Source: Bryoerythrophyllum caledonicum | Taxonomy: Eukaryota > Streptophyta > Bryopsida > Pottiales > Pottiaceae | Length of the DNA: 64,000 bases | Direction: 5' to 3' | NCBI GenBank assembly: GCA_963971425.1 | Contig: OZ020525.1 | Coordinates: 12,840,187-12,904,186, forward strand | Shown: positions 12,001 through 24,952 of the stretch, in pieces | How the letters are laid out: every line of letters starts with the position of its first letter | How positions within the stretch are numbered: position 1 is the first letter of the stretch | Made by a program: the position numbers and the translations under genes | The notes under the pieces: model-generated | Told to the model about the DNA's origin: nothing | The model's input: only the letters and a program-made list of their open reading frames with translations | Database searches by the model: none

Positions 12001-12740
12001 GATAAGGTAATTAAGAGGAAATGCAAGCCAAACGGGGGGGGGAAATCTTTCACTAAATGTACACATGCAGCTGTCCATTTCTACTTGAAAAAATGTCTAA
12101 AGTTGAAAGATAGTAGAGTTTTCTTGAAAATGCTTCCCAAAGAGGCAAGCCATGAGGAATATGGTGCTGGATCGTATGAGATTTAAAAACAGAAAAAAAA
12201 GAGCATGAGGAATTTCATGTCCCTTTTTCTTACTCCAATGAAACGCTTGGCAATCAATGCTTTTGGGCCCTACCCCATGCAAGCTGAAGCCCCCCATAGT
12301 ACCCTAAGTTCTCAAAGAATTGACCAATAGTCCCCCCACACCTTTTCCAAGGCAAGTCACCATGAGCATGTGGTCCCAGTTACTAACAAAAGACCCTAAG
12401 ATTCAGGGTGACAATCCAGTGTATTTTGGTGACTTTCAGGAAAACTCTAGTGTCAGATTTACATCAATGGTAGTCACATGTAAGCCTTTGTTGACATTTA
12501 GTGTTTATGCTCATACTGTATTTAGAACCTGATGCCAGGCACCCACAGTGAATGTCCGGTATCAGTGATAATCACTGTAACAATCAAAATACACTTTGAG
12601 GCTGGTACCAAAAAAAAAAGCCTCTTGCGGTACTTGAAGTGTTAGCAATGGCACCAATGGCAGACACTGCTCATGATCTCCACCAACATGCAAAGTCAGA
12701 AATGGCAGTGACATGATCACGGAGTTGATCACAGGCATTG
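9088..12740. other. Adenylate kinase upstream flank, then AT-rich intergenic DNA
   Basis: 9088-10050 is GC-rich and presumably includes the promoter and 5' UTR of the adenylate kinase gene. It has degenerate repeated words such as AAACCGCCA and CCCTCAGAT and a 27-bp minisatellite (9830-9910). From about 10100 to 12740 the DNA is AT-rich, and I see no gene, tRNA or clear element. A TATAATAA-containing start near 10190 resembles a Helitron 5' end, but no matching 3' end was found. Confidence 0.5.
9830..9910 (+). repeat. 27-bp minisatellite, three units
   Basis: Three consecutive 27-bp units start at 9830, 9857 and 9884, each beginning GGAATTGGGAGGTGGGGAGG. The second has GTGG in place of GGAG near its end. 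The array is G-rich on the plus strand and lies about 0.75 kb upstream of the adenylate kinase start codon. Confidence 0.9.
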
Positions 12741-13001
12741 GCCTAGCGAATTGACCTCTTCATTGGGAGTTACCCGAGGTGGTGAGGCTATACCTAGCCC
12801 CTATTTTATTTTGGGATGGGCCCTAATTATAGCAAGGGAAAGTCCGTGCAGGTAAACCATGACCGTCGACCCCATATTTGTCCCCAAAAATCCAGAAAAG
12901 CCTCCGGAACCCCCGAAATAAGAGGGCTAGAAAAATGACCCCATGTAATAAGAGGGGGCCACCTCGGGTAACTCCCAACGAGGGGTCAATTTGCCCTGGG
13001 C
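12741..13001. mobile_element. Uninterrupted 261-bp MITE, reference copy
   Basis: The inverted ends are GCCTAGCGAATTGACCTC at the left and GTCAATTTGCCCTGGGC at the right. They extend inward to CCCGAGGTGG and CCACCTCGGG. It is colinear with the two arms of the split element at 212-1595, which proves the insertion there. No open frame is present. Confidence 0.8.
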
Positions 13002-13368
13002 CAATAATTTAGGCATGATCCTCAAAGCATGTTCCTGAAGAGTATTCAAACAATTGGGCCCAGGTCACTCTGCCATCTTTGGCCCACCTCATACCAAGGA
13101 GAGATGTACGCGCGTGGTAGATCAATCAAACATTATTCACGTTATTCGTAGATTTTGCCTCTGTCAGAAGTGGGTCTTGAAGCGGAAGCCACGGTAGAAT
13201 ATGCTTATTGGATGTGCGACCCTTCCTGTGCAAAGTCCACTCGCCATGGAATTTCCTAAAGAATTTAAAAAATGACTGTTCACTCCGTCACTTCACGCAT
13301 GGATGTAAAGATGACGTGGCTACCAACATGCCAACACTTCATGTAAGAAGAATTTGCAAGAGGCCATG

Positions 13369-14544
13369 TTAACCCTTTAACGCCTACGAGGCCCTCGCAG
13401 GGTTGATTTTGGTGCTTGTGCTCTTCTAATTCTTTCTACAACTGGTCATTGTCTCTTGTATCTTCTGAATGCAATTCGAGCTCCTCGTTGGCTTTCCAAC
13501 GGATCTCTTCAATCTCCAATCCATGTAGGCATTAGCAAACTATAATGATTTGTGTGAAGTGGGTTCATCTTAAATGTACCCATTGTGTAAATGATGTTTT
13601 ACTTAATCTATTACACTCGTAGATTCTTCTGGTCTCTCATGGTCCACTTAGGACCTACAAGCCTCTTTTAGGAAACTCGATTTTGGTGTTTTGGGTGTCA
13701 AATTTTTTCTCATGATTGGTTCATGCTTGTCGTAGTGTTTAGAATGTGCGTTAGTCTCCGCAACAACTTTCTAGCATATCTCCCTGATCTTCAATTGATG
13801 AAGGCATGGACAAACTACAATGATTTTTGTGAAATGGGGTCACATTGAAATGTATTCAGTGTGTAAACAATATTCTACATAATCTATTACACTTGTAGAT
13901 TCTCCCAAACCTCATGAGCCTGTTAGACCTTACAGGATCAAACGAATTCATGGGGAGGTTTATTACTTAGTGTAAGTGATGAAATCATTGATTTTCAGCT
14001 GAAATTCCAAATAAAAGTTTCGATACTAGAGTTCTACCCAAATGATAATTGTACCAAATGAATTGTTACAAACCAATTGCTTTGATAAAATAAATAGTTA
14101 CCGCTTGGCTTGAAGACACTCCTTGTTCACTACCTCAAACCCCTCGACAAAAGTATGGCCTTCAAACAACTCAAAAGACATTATTTCCCATCTTGACAAC
14201 TATATCATCCACTACCTCAAGTAACCATGTCTTCCACAAAAAATTCTTGGTTTTTCCATTGTCATGTAACCTTTTACACCTAAGTTGATCATGAGGGCAT
14301 GGGAGAATCTACAAGTGTAATAGATTTTGCAGAACATCATCTACATAACGGATACATTTCATCCGACCCTACTTTGATTGCCAATGCCACCATCAATTGG
14401 AGATATGGGAGACCCACTAGAAAGCTAACTTGCCTGAAGTGCATTTGAAAGACCGCAACGACAACCGCAAATTGTGAAAAAAGTTGAAACACCCATAGCA
14501 CCAAAATCAACCCTCCCAGGGCCTCGTAAGCAGTGAAGGGTTAA
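13369..14544. mobile_element. TTAA-flanked element with long inverted arms and an extra direct copy
   Basis: TTAA at 13369-13372 and 14541-14544 bound inverted arms of about 270-330 bp, beginning CCCTTTAACGCCTACGAGG and CCCTTCACTGCTTACGAGG. A third copy of the arm, in direct orientation to the left arm, lies at about 13680-13950. All three share GATTTTGGTG near the start and CTATTACACTYGTAGATTCT near the inner end. No transposase frame is present. The central part (13950-14270) is AT-rich. Confidence 0.7.
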
Positions 14545-14874
14545 ATTATGGTGGAAATACAGTAGTTAAAAAGGAAGCTCCTAGTACAAGTTCAAAACAC
14601 AGCTGTAGCCAATAGTAAACATCAGGGGACCAATGAAACACCAATGAATAAATTGAGAATCTGGAAGGAATGAACTGAAATCCATGGTTGTGTTGTTAAC
14701 GGACCTACGCCTGAATATTCTCTACGCATCAGATGCCTTCCACTTGCGAAGTGGAAGGAATCTGGAAAGAATCGTGGTCACAATACCTTCTTAGCATTTA
14801 CTACATTCCAATGTTGTGTTAGTTGGCTTCACCTACCACTTCCAAATTCCCACATATCATGCCTACCTCGGTGA

Positions 14875-17800
14875 TCAGTCACTCCAGCTTGCTCCTGTCA
14901 TCTTGGCAAGGAAAGAGTAAGCGTCACTCACTTCATCGATCTGCACACGCATCGTACCAGACAATTCACATGAGAATCTCAAACGTCACAACATCAGTAC
15001 TGATTATGTACGTAAATATGATGCTTGTGCAGTTAGTGTTTAGAGTTGAACTAGTTAAGCTATTTGTAAGTCACCCAAACTTTCAATAATATACTTCCCC
15101 TTTTTAATATTAATATCCACTCACTCAAACGGAAGAGCTTGGTGGTTTTTAAAGTCAAGTTGGAAGTAGTTTTAGCTGCCTTTGAGAATGAAGGAGAGGA
15201 CATGTTGTACCATCACTTGAGAGCTATCCAAGGCTGATTTTACTTTATTAAGACGAGAAGAAGAGGTCAAAACTCATGGTGTCTTTGCCTGACTTTACAA
15301 GTAACTTCATAGAGATTATGTGAACTCACCATTTTTTTCGTGGGTCGGCCAGCTCCATGTCCAGCTTTTGTGTCGATGCGTGCAATAATGGGATTCGTTT
15401 GCTGGGTGTTCTCTACGCTCGTACAAAGCGTGTACTGAAGAGTCTGTCCAATCCAGAAACCAGGATCAGCACGAAACGTGTGCAGAAATGTTTAGACGTG
15501 TGTACCGTAATAAGAGAGAGGAGGTGTGTACCGCGAGAAGCTTGAGGGAGTGAAGCGGGACCACTCTGTCGTCGTGATCGGCAGTCAACAGCATTGTAGG
15601 TGGGTACTGCACTCCACTCAGCGTTTCCCAAGGCCTCCGGACGTTGTGAAGCGGGGAGAACCTATTCCATGCACCAGCAGCATCAGCACAATCAACATGT
15701 GATCAGTGATTTGATCATGCATGTAAGATGTTTTCATCTGTTTACTCAGGTCTATAACTTTTTAGACAGATAAAATGCTTTCACCTAAATTGAAGGTATT
15801 GATTATGTAGGAGGATATCCATAAATATTCACCTTGCATAAAATTATCGCTATTATTGGAGGAAGAGAGTGACACATCGTCAAACATCTAATGAAGTGAG
15901 AAAATGGTAAGTCAAGATGACTCTTCACTTTGAATGAAGTGACTTTCTCATGGGACACATCTGCTATGATTCCACTTGCATTAAAGATGTTGGAGTCGAA
16001 GGGCTTACTTGATCAGATTATGAAAATCTTCCTCTTTGTCTGAGCAACCGTAGTCTGACGTCCATGCATGTCCTGCAGACAGACAATAACCTCTGGTTCA
16101 CCATTTTCATAATGCTCCAAAGGAATCACCAGTTGCATGACAAATGCTGCAGAAAACACATGAAACTACTACTACTACCGCAACTCACCTATTGTGAACT
16201 TGTGGAACCTGAGCATATCCATCACACCCACGTGAGCCAAGGCACAACCAAAGAGCTCAGGCCTCTGCACAAAAAGCAGCAGCCAGGTAAGAACTCGAAT
16301 TCATCATCATCATCAAGGCTTCCTTAATTGGTTGAGAGTACGCACCTGATTGATGCACGCAGCCACAAGTAGCCCACCGTTACTGCCACCTTCGATACAG
16401 AGTTTATTCGGCTGCGTGTACCCCTCCTTAATCAGATACTCCGCACACGAAACGAAGTCGTCGAAGCAGTTCTGCTTCTTGAAGAGGGAGCCATCCTTGT
16501 GCCACTCCTCGCCATACTCGCCACCTCCTCTGATGTTTGCCACCGCCACAACTGCGCCATAATGACGAGCTAGTGCCAGGCGAGAGACGCTAAAACTGGG
16601 AGTGATACTGATATTAAACCCTCCGTATCCATACAAAAGTGCAGGATGGTTGCCATCTTGCACCAGGCCCTTCTCTGAGACTATGAAAACTGGAATCCTG
16701 GTGCCATCCTTGCTGCTCACAAACACCTGCTTTGTCTCAAAGCCTGCACGGTCATATCCAACCTCATGCAACACCTTCAGCTCCGGGTTTGGTGCGCTCA
16801 AGTCGCACCTGTAGACAGTTCCTGGGATGAGGAAGCTAGTGAAACTGATGAAAATCTCGCTATCCTGACGCCTTCCTGAGGCCGAGGTCACGCTGCCGAT
16901 CTCCAGCGGGAGGCGCCATAGGAACGCGCCAGATTCAAGGTCATGGATCTGAAGCACATGCTTCACGTCGTGGATGTAGTACACCAGCAGCTGGTTCTTG
17001 TTTACACAAGTTGCGGTGGAGAGGACGTCTGAGCTTGACTCTGGGATCACGTCCCACCACGCGTCTGGCTTGTTGATGTCGACTCTGGTGACTTTGTATC
17101 TGGGCGCGTTCTTGTTGGTCAGGAAGGTGAAAATTGGTCCGTCGTTGGCTACGTACTGGTACTGCGCCTCAAAGTTGTCAACGAGTTTGGTGAACGACAG
17201 CGTGGAGTTCGTGCCTCGGAGGCTGGATAGTCCCCCGGAGAGTGAAGTCAGGTCGAAGTAATAGAGGCGGTTTACAGGGTCGCATCCTTCCCCAATTGAG
17301 AGCACCAGGTACTGCACGACAGGTTATCGCATGTTGTGAAACAGGACAAAAGTACTGACAAAAAGGAAGGACTTGCAACCAATCCATACCTGGCCATCTG
17401 CAGTGACTTTCGGCGAGGACAACCATGCTGCATGTTCCATGTCCTTCCAGCATAAAATGTCTTCGGACTGATCAGTGCCTAAGAAATGGTAGTAAAGCTC
17501 ATGGAACAAGTTGATGTCCGTCTCAGTGCCAGCGTCTGTTCCCTCCATGTCCCTGAAATGCACAATCGTGTCCTTAGTTCCTTATCCAATTACCTTATAC
17601 TCAATCATGAAAATGTGACACTACCAAAATGATGCTAGATGACGTGTGTATAAGAATGGTTTGATCTAACAGGGGTCTACAAGGAATTCAAAATACAAAA
17701 TAAAACAAATATGAGTATCTGAGTGAAAGTTTTATCTATGGAAAAGGAAAGCATTCTAACAAATCTGGAACTGCGAAAACTCTTACAATAACAAGAGACT

Positions 17801-18952
17801 GGAAAGAGGAAGCTGAGTACGTACTTGGGCTGCGGGTAGCGACCATAGAAGAAGCCTTTGTGGTCATGAGTCCAAGCAATGGACGTGAATTTCACCTGCA
17901 AAGAAAGCCCACGCAATGACTTCAACAAAATGCCAGCAGCTCCAAACACAAAGAGCTAAGAAATCACATGAACTGAAGAGGCACAAGGTAGCAGTACCTC
18001 ACCCATGATAGGGTATCAGGTTGTACAACCCGATCCTGCACACGCATCACTTTGATGGTAACCCAATCACTCCCGCTGGAGGACAACCCATACGCCAAAT
18101 ACGCCGCGTTCTGACTGAACTTCTTAATAGAAAGCGCAACCGTGCCATCGTCGCTCAAGGAGTTCGGGTCCAGCAGCACCTCGGGCTCCCCTTCCAACGA
18201 TTCCTGAAAAACAACATCCAACCACTCATCTGAAAAACCACACAGAAGAAGAAATACTCATCACGCACATCCAAGGCGTCCTCAAAATTACACACAAGAA
18301 CTCATCAACAAGTTCTGGAAAAATTGCACGAGACCTAACCGTCCACTGCACGTCCAACAATTCCTTGAACAAAAATCACACATCCGCTTAGTCTCTGATT
18401 ATGATGACCTAAAAATGATGGAATGGCATTTTTTACCTTGACATATAAAACGCTCTGGGCCTGTAATCCAGAGTTATGGCTGTAGAAGTATTTGTTGTCC
18501 AGATGCTGCGGACAACCATATCGAGGATAATTGTACATGGACGTGATCTTCTCTCTCAAAATCTCCCGGTTCGGACATTCCGCCAGGACGCTGTTGGCGA
18601 GCTCCACTTGCTGCGCCACGAACTCTTTCGTCTCAGGTGAATCGGGATCTTCCAACCTGTCAATGCATTTTAGGTCACAAGGAAAGAGACAGAACATAGG
18701 CATCATGTGTGAGATCAACCTCAAAGGAAAAAAAAACAGGACATAGCTTGATGTGTGACATTAATCTCACGGGAAGAAAAAAGAAGAAGGGGACATAGGC
18801 ATACACAGGACACAGGTGATGCGTGAGGCGCCACATTACCAACGATAGGGATCCGCAACTTCGACGCCGTGGTAGACGTCCTTCGCAGACTCGTCACGGC
18901 GAGCTCTGGGATAGCGACGCTGGTTGAACCCGGCGTTGGGGATGGACCCCAT
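14875..18952 (-). CDS. Prolyl oligopeptidase (prolyl endopeptidase), 11 exons
   Basis: A cytosolic serine peptidase of family S9A that cleaves short peptides after proline. The exons are 18952-18840, 18656-18437, 18203-18003, 17895-17825, 17552-17390, 17311-16346, 16264-16189, 16072-16009, 15661-15532, 15443-15330 and 14940-14875. All are GT-AG with matching phases, giving 727 residues against about 730 in plant homologues. The N-terminal helix and beta-propeller are followed by the alpha/beta-hydrolase domain. It has [13 protein letters not shown], the nucleophile Ser566 in GGSNGGLL, the Asp of TADHDDRV (about 655) and His697 in KAGHGAG, so the catalytic triad is complete. Start: Met at 18952 matches the family N-terminus (MGS..). 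The frame stays open to a Met at 19051 (33 residues more), which could be used. It lies head-to-head with the CSA gene. Confidence 0.93.
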
Positions 18953-20562
18953 GGTGGCGGCAATAGAGTGGCCTCCTGCAGCTGCTCTCTGCTTCACCGC
19001 GCGCGGAAGCACGCTCGGCGCCAGCAACGAACCACCTGCATCATCCGACATCGCAACAAACGCGTTTAACACACTACAAAGCCGCTTCCTCACAAAACAC
19101 ATGCCACCAACGTTGCAACAGACACCCACATTGCTAACGCACACGCTCAACCCAAAACTGAAAACGGTTTCACATACCAAACGGAGGAGACGACACAACG
19201 GCGCTGCACAGTCTCACAACCAAACTATTATCCTCTCTCTCTCCGACGGAGGGAAAAAAGGAGCGGCAAATTTCAAACCACAGAATGACGATAGAATGTT
19301 CGGCAAATTTCAAACCTCTAAACTTCATCATGCATGTCCAGGATGATTTCATCAAGCAACCCATCAGAGCAAGCAAGGAACGCCACAACAAAGTAAGTGA
19401 ACAACGGTGGCTGCTTGTTGAGGAAATGTCACTAACGAACCAGGTCTAACATGTGCTCTAGAAAATGCCAGAGGTGACAGCGATGAGTAGTACCTCAAAG
19501 GAATTGGTGGCTGCGGCAACGTCGATTGTGAGAGAGTGAGGAGTGGAAGAAGCGCATCATATTTGTACAAAAAGGTAGTGATCAGACGTGCGATGAAAAT
19601 TAGTGACGAAGTTTACTCCTGCGAGCTTCAACAAAATAAAAATGAAAAACTTTTAAACTGATAGTGTGAGGAAAGGTGTGAACCGTTGTTTTTTGTCAGA
19701 TTCTTGTGATGCATGTTGTGATTCATGACGTGTTGTGCTCAGATTCTGGCACCGCACATGTGACACAACTGTCCTGGTCGTCATGCTCGTGGTGCATGTT
19801 TTATTATGAGGAAACAAGATGCATGTGAAGTATGTTGGTCGCTTCGCCGGCAAAGAATTGGTATGGTACTCGTGTGGTACAAGGATTGACCGCGTGAGGG
19901 AGGGATTCGAGCCTTTTGCACAAGATTTAAGCCTCGAGATCCTGCGATGGCTGGGAAGGGAAGAAGATAACCTCCAAACCATAGCTCAAGTGAGGATGCA
20001 AAACAACAGGTGAAATTGAGATTCACCATTTCATCGCTTGGGATAATCTGAACAGTGATTCTAGTCTGGTATCCACAAACATGACTAGAACGTGTCTCTG
20101 AAAAAACAAAGAAGACAGTAGCAATATTCTAAAACAGAGCCCAGGCTCAAACCCTAAAGCTCAGCTACTGAAACTTGACGGTTCTTTCAGCGGTTGCATT
20201 CCATGATTTTCTTCTTCGGCTGCCCTCCTCTTGAGGTGCTGAAGCTCACAACCTCATCGTTATCAGCGACGAACTCTCATCAAATCCCACATTCTGAAGC
20301 GGCATCAATCCGAATAGTTAGAAGGAAGGCTTTCTCTCTCACACCCCACAAAATTTTCCTCACATTGAAAACCAGCGGCCGATTCTCGCAAGACTCGCGG
20401 CGACGTTCGTCCACGTTTCGACGATATCGTGTGAATTCGTAGGAGGTTGACACCTTGTCCGAGACCAAGGAAGGGTGCAAATTTGGTTGCAGGCGGTTGA
20501 GTTGGTGCGCGTTTGTTCATGGATTTGACGTGCTTGGTGGGTTTTGCGGAATTCGATGGTGA
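18953..20562. promoter_or_regulatory. Shared upstream region of the divergent prolyl oligopeptidase and CSA genes
   Basis: 1.6 kb separates the two divergent start codons and should contain both promoters. I do not see a convincing TATA box fixed relative to either start. Open frames here are short and overlap in all phases. The part next to prolyl oligopeptidase (18953-19198) is open in frame with that gene and includes an alternative upstream Met at 19051. Confidence 0.5.
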
Positions 20563-23500
20563 GTGATGTTGCGGGAGTTGCGACAACGAGAGGTTGGGGC
20601 CGCGAATCCGCGAGCCCTCGCCACGCATGTGCGGGCGGAGCGCGTGCGCCAGATCAACCTCGCCGCGCACAAGGAGGTGGTGAGCGCTCATCACAGCGGC
20701 ATCAACAGCTTGCAGGTCTCGCACCAACCAATTTCCCAAGTTTTTTCTCGCCTCAGATACCAAGTTGCTCTATCAGTAGCTCTTATAGTTTTCTGTAATC
20801 TGAAGTGTGGCATTTCGCCTTGTCAATCAATCTCCAGGCTCATTGCTTGAAGAATTTCCCGAGCTCGTAGCTCTTATTTGATGGCAACCAGGATAGCTTT
20901 TAGACTTCTTTTTCGCCAATTTTCAGACCCATTGCTGGTGTAGAATGGTTCATTGAGATCCCGAGTTGCTCTATTTCATGGCAATCAGGACCAGATTTCA
21001 GGCTCTTTGAGTAGAAGCTTTGCGATTAGGGTTTGCACTAATCGCCTTGTCAATCAATTTCCAGACTCATTGCTTGAAGGCTTTTTTTGAAGATGTAGTC
21101 AGAAGAGGTTCATTAGATCCCGAGTTGCTCTATCTCACGAAGACTGATTACTGATTAGGGGTTGGGTTTTTTTTTTTTTTTCCTTTCTGTTTTGTTTGTG
21201 GTAGGTTGATTGCACAGAAGCGCGCTACTTGCTCTCTGGAGCTGCCGATGGATCCGTGGGAGTGTACGACACGCAGCAGGCCAGTAGTTCCGCGGAGCGC
21301 GTTGCCAAGCACGAGGCGCTGTTCACGGTGGACAAGGCGGTGCCGCGGGGGCACGTCTTCTCGGTGTCGTCAGTGCAGTGGTACCCCGTCGACACTGGGC
21401 TGTTCGTCACGGGCTCGTACGATAAAAACATCAATCTGTGGGACACCAACACTCGCCAGGTAAAGTAGAGCTGCAGTTGCTGCAACTACCTCCGAGGAAA
21501 ATGAGTGCATGTCGATGGATCATGCGTTTGAGGTTTAGAAAACTGAGTGCACGTGGAGCTGCAGTTGCTGAAATTGATCTTTGAGTGTCTTGTGGTTGTC
21601 ATGATCCTTGAGGAAAACGATGGATGCTCTTCAGGTTTGGAATTGGTTGCACGTGGAGCTGCAGTTTGGGATTCAAAACTATCCTCGAATCATGTTTTGT
21701 GGTTGTCCTGACCTTTGAAGAAGATGATGGATACGTTTGCGACAGGTGGAGCTGCAGTTTCGGATGCCGGGGAAGGTGTACGCGGTGGCGATGTCGGCGG
21801 TGGCGACGACGCACATGCTGGTGGCGGCGGGGACGGAGGACGTGCGCGTGCGGCTGTGCGATCTGGCGTCTGGAGCGTGCACTCACACGCTCTCGGGACA
21901 TCGAGGTGGTGTATCTCTCATACGCCCATTTATCTCCCATCTCTGCAACCAATTGTTGTCGATGGCGTTCAAGCGTGAATCTCTGACAAGACGTCACGCG
22001 TTGTGTGGCAGACGGAGTGTGGGCCTTGCAGTGGTCCGCATCCAGCGAGTGGATCCTCTACTCCGGAGGATGTGATGGCGCCATCCGGTTCTGGGACATC
22101 CGCCGCGCTGGCTGCTTCCAAGTCCTGGACCACAACCGGTCGCAGATCACCAACTCCGCCTCTCAAAGACAAGAGCTGGTAATCTCTCTAGTCCTTCCAA
22201 GGTCAGGCTTTGCCGTAGATTTCTTCGTTGCTAAGAGGGTGCAGCTGTACAGGCAGCAGCTTCTTCAGAGAGGCGGCAGCACCAACAAGGAGGAGCCAAA
22301 CGTGCAAAGGCGAGCACAGCGTCGTCACCAGCTCTCAAGTCTGCAGCAGCGCAACGACAGCACCCGGGAATGATGTCGGCAAATGATCGGTCCACAGCTC
22401 ACAACGGCTCCGTGACGTCTCTGCAGACCTCAGATGATGGATTGCACCTCTTCAGCGCTGGTAGGCGCTTCATATGCTCTCGGAACTTGTATGTAATATA
22501 GCATATGAGCATGTAGTACGTAAATGGGCTTATGGCTTCAATGGTGCGGTAAACTTGTCTCTCAGTTTCGTACTTTCCTCTCTTTCAGTGATGGTTGTCT
22601 CTAGACTCGTTTACATCAGTAAATACGGTCGGATTTACTGATGCTCTTGGATGCTCTTGTATGCTCATTTGGTATGGCTCAGGATTGTGGTGGCTTGTGG
22701 AACTGTAGGGACGGATTCAAGAGTGCGGCTGTGGGATGTAGAGTCAGGGTGCAACACGTTGGTGAACTATGAGGCAACCAGGATGAGAACCCATCCGGGA
22801 ACTCAGCTGGCTGTGTCTCTGGATTCTTCGCTGCTCTTTGTTGCATCAGGCCATTCCATCCAGGTAATCTTCCTCCGCATCCATTCTACATTCAGTGTTT
22901 GGTGTACTTTACTCACCATCTTATTTAGTTCGAGATGCACTAACTGTTTTCTACACATGTTTCTCGTTTCACTTCATATTGATTGTGTAGAGCTCTCATA
23001 CATGGATTGTCTGCAGACGTATGATATTTGGAGCGGTCGCATGCACTCCAAACTGGTTGGGCATTATGATAACGTCAACTGCTGTGCCTTTCTTCCGGAG
23101 GATCAGGTACTGCTCATTCAGTGTTGTAGTGGCTACAAATTCAGTTGTCTGTAGAGCCAAGGACAGGAATTCAACAACTGTGCTACCTGTTGAATTTAGG
23201 GAAGTAGAGTTTCATGGGCTTGGAGCTGAGCTAGTGAATTCTTGTTTTGCAGGAGCTTTACAGTGGAAGCAGTGACCGTCAGATTCTGGTCTGGTCTCCA
23301 CCAAAGACTGCTCCCATTGATGATGAGGCAAGTGGATATCATCTTCTCATACTTATGCTTTATGTTAAGCAATGTGCATATATGGAGAGAACAAATAATA
23401 ATGTGATAGCCAATAGAATTACAAGTTCAACCCAAGTGATTTCATATTTTTCCCATGAAATGTGAATTTTTGAAGTACGCTTTCATTTCTAGCTGGTTTC

Positions 23501-23994
23501 TACCTCATAAGCGCCGACCAAAAGTAAGGGGTCTTTGACTAATAGCAAACCTTTCTTTGGAGCTGAATGGGTGGTTATGGGATGGATATACCCCAATTTT
23601 ATAGGTGTCGGTTATGGGTTTTGGTTGGTTACCAAGGAGGTTACCGTATTTGTATAGTTAGGAAGAGTTATTATAGTTTGTATACATATGAAGAGTTTCT
23701 ACCTCTTTTCTTGTGTGGAAAGATAAGCTTTTATGAGCTTATAGAGGAAAAAGGCAACTAAGATTCATGCTACAACATGACCTTTCCTTCTCCCTTTACA
23801 AAAGTGGTTCAAAGAGCTTTAGACTACCAAGCTCTTTCAAACTCAACAATGATTCACCAGAAGTTTTTGTTGACCTAATAGCTATTTAGGGTTTAGGGTT
23901 TAGGTTTTAACTTTCCATATTTATCTTTGCTTCGCAGGAAGAGGAAGAAGAAATGAAAGTTGTAACGGTTGACGAAGATGCTTGGAGCGACTAG
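20563..23994 (+). CDS. Cockayne syndrome A (CSA/ERCC8) WD40 protein, nine exons
   Basis: Substrate receptor of a CUL4-DDB1 ubiquitin ligase in transcription-coupled DNA repair in the nucleus (family knowledge). The exons are 20563-20715, 21205-21459, 21746-21905, 22012-22178, about 22238-22460, 22709-22863, 23017-23106, 23253-23327 and 23938-23994. Together they encode 444 residues; the Arabidopsis homologue has about 450. WD repeats are visible as LLSGAADGSVGVYD, VTGSYDKNINLWD, RVRLCDLASG, SGGCDGAIRFWD, GTDSRVRLWD, YDIWSG and LYSGSSDRQILVW. WDIR (217-220) is a DDB1-binding WDxR box. An Ala/Gln-rich basic linker (exon 5) and an acidic tail ending EDAWSD match plant CSA. Intron 8 is GC-AG (GAG|GCAAGT). 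The start could be Met1 or Met2. The exon 5 acceptor could shift by two bases, but the join used keeps frame. Confidence 0.92.
20816..21076 (+). repeat. Internal duplication in CSA intron 1
   Basis: The segment starting CGCCTTGTCAATCAAT at about 20816 recurs at about 21040, including CTCATTGCTTGAAG and the following GATCCCGAGTTGCTCTAT word. The period is about 224 bp. It lies wholly inside intron 1. Confidence 0.7.
21467..21760 (+). repeat. Tandem copies of the exon 3 edge within CSA intron 2
   Basis: The word (GT)GGAGCTGCAGTT, which is the first coding bases of exon 3 at 21746, recurs at about 21467, 21553 and 21653. The accompanying diverged sequence includes GTTTTGTGGTTGTC-like and GAGGAAAA words, at a spacing of about 90-100 bp. 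Only the last copy has a CAG acceptor placed correctly. Confidence 0.7.
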
Positions 23995-24952
23995 CGTGGT
24001 GCAATCCTCAACTTGTAGCTATTAGAGATGCAAAAGTGCTCTTTTGCAGATGTAGAGATTCTCTTTTGTCTGGTGCTTGAACACTCTACTTTCCTTCATT
24101 GTCAAAGTTAGAATTCTTGCCACTTTGTATATTAATCTTTAATAATCCTTGACTAATTTTCACCAAAATCATTGTACAGCTACTCATTCTAGTTCAAAGA
24201 GTGGAGAAGAAAAACAAAGTTCTTATTTCCATCTTCAACCGTAAGATCTTAATCTTTAGTTCTAAAATCATATACTCATAATTTTTAAATATTTTTGACA
24301 ACATTGATTATCTATAGTAGTGTCTAAAGTGAAAACAAAAGAAGGTTTTTCCCTAGAGTTAAAAAATCATTAAAAATGGAAAATTCTCCCGTGTGTTTTA
24401 AAGAATTGATCAACAAAAAAGGTTTTCTTTCCTCATGCCTTTAAAGAATCGATAGACTTTGACTTGATTTGATGTTATATTATTGTATTATAATTTTTTT
24501 AAATTTCATACCATTATGATGTGTGTGATGTTAGTTTCATTTATACCAATTTTTAGAGGTAGAAGAGGCATTTCTAGAGATGAAAGCAATGAAGAGAGGT
24601 TAAAAACCACCAAAACACATTTTGAATTCTCATCTTCTTGCATCTTCATACAAAATATGAAGAATTGAATATATAAATGCCATCATTGGAACATGCCTAA
24701 GTTTTTGCAAAAGCCCACCTTGAGATCTCTTGGTCTTTTATGGATTAACTGAAACCCAGGAAACTTGAATTCTTTGGCCAAATGCAATGGTATAAATGGG
24801 TTGTTTTAGACATTCTACATTCAAGCCTTTTACACTGTATATAAGTTTTGGCTCCTTCTTTAACACTTCACCAAAAAGTGTCAAATTTATAAAGTCGAAA
24901 GACATTCCCATTTGAATTAGTGATGGGTGGCTTTGCAATTTTTTTATTTTTT

